A stretch of DNA of 64,000 nucleotides. Source: Psococerastis gibbosa. Taxonomy: Eukaryota; Arthropoda; Insecta; Psocodea; Psocidae. Below the pieces are notes generated by a model. The model was not told the DNA's origin. It saw only the letters and a list, made by a program, of their open reading frames with translations, and did no database searches. Below are positions 63,901 to 64,000 of this stretch, one piece after another (the stretch's first letter is position 1; each line of letters opens with the position of its first letter). The translations under genes and the position numbers were made by a program. Where the stretch lies: the NCBI GenBank assembly GCA_963971405.1, contig OZ020489.1:46330510-46394509 (forward strand), in the 5' to 3' direction.

Positions 63901-64000
63901 CGGCCTACATTAATGCCAGTACAGACGAACCGTCTCACCAGTCTACGATCAACCCCCCGCATCAGCATCCTGCTCAAGATAAACCTCAGGAGAAGGTCTC
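60900..64000 (+). CDS. Gypsy Pol (open to window end)
   Basis: A single open frame, in the -1 phase relative to Gag, as the family often uses. In order: protease ([14 protein letters not shown] near 61020; [15 protein letters not shown]), RT ([43 protein letters not shown] near 61930), RNase H ([26 protein letters not shown]), zinc-binding [14 protein letters not shown], integrase core ([44 protein letters not shown]) and a C-terminal domain. It looks whole in view. Confidence 0.92.

Larger units (their letters stand above)
59095..64000 (+). mobile_element. Gypsy-group LTR retrotransposon (3' end outside window)
   Basis: A 5' LTR, primer-binding site, hexamer-repeat leader, Gag and Pol (protease, RT, RNase H, integrase) stand in the Ty3/Gypsy order on the plus strand. 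Pol is open to the window edge. The part in view looks whole. The 3' LTR is outside, so LTR age cannot be estimated. Confidence 0.93.

Overview
The window is animal nuclear DNA, most likely from an insect, and I cannot name the species. The evidence is one split host gene whose conserved C-terminal exons are Pax6 (the eyeless / twin-of-eyeless family), surrounded by retroelements and DNA transposons of insect type. Three Pax6 exons lie on the + strand at 12480-12726, 26145-26368 and 27507-27595. Their splice phases agree with each other, and the last exon ends in the family's terminal YWPRLQ. No Pax6 exon is visible before 12480, so the first 12.5 kb is probably intron. Everything after about 27.7 kb is 3' flank.

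Layout. (1) 1-~9600: the larger part of a Polinton/Maverick (DNA polymerase B end, capsid-type proteins, protease, PLA2-like protein, packaging ATPase, chromodomain integrase, three unknown genes, a subterminal tandem array). (2) 9.7-12.4 kb: a G-rich minisatellite, a foldback/Mutator-like element with ~300 bp inverted repeats and a 9 bp target duplication, and a TA-flanked MITE ending 70 bp before the homeodomain exon. (3) 12.7-26.1 kb intron: two Penelope-like fragments with GIY-YIG endonuclease, a duplicated two-unit repeat (called R), a SINE-like insertion, and a 5'-truncated LINE (LINE-A) split by a full-length I/Loa-type LINE (LINE-B1). (4) 28-31 kb: mostly plain sequence, a dispersed repeat and a small palindrome-ended element. 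(5) 31-59 kb: a nest of LINEs. LINE-F (+) meets LINE-E (-). Two copies of a LINE ORF1 unit (LINE-X, +) each abut an antisense LINE (E, then D). LINE-X copy 1 carries a 105 bp LINE-B tail, a complete hAT element with an apparently intact two-exon transposase, and a BEL/Pao element with nearly identical LTRs. LINE-X copy 2 carries full-length LINE-B2, which in turn carries LINE-C. (6) 59095-end: the 5' LTR, Gag and most of Pol of a Gypsy-group element whose leader is a long TTCCAG hexamer array.

How it fits together. Only Pax6 is a host gene. Many insertions are datable relative to each other because target duplications, or an uninterrupted paralogous copy, survive in the window. LINE-A is older than LINE-B1. 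LINE-X is older than its LINE-B tail, the hAT and BEL insertions, and LINE-B2. LINE-B2 is older than LINE-C. The family letters A-F and X are local labels used only in this annotation.
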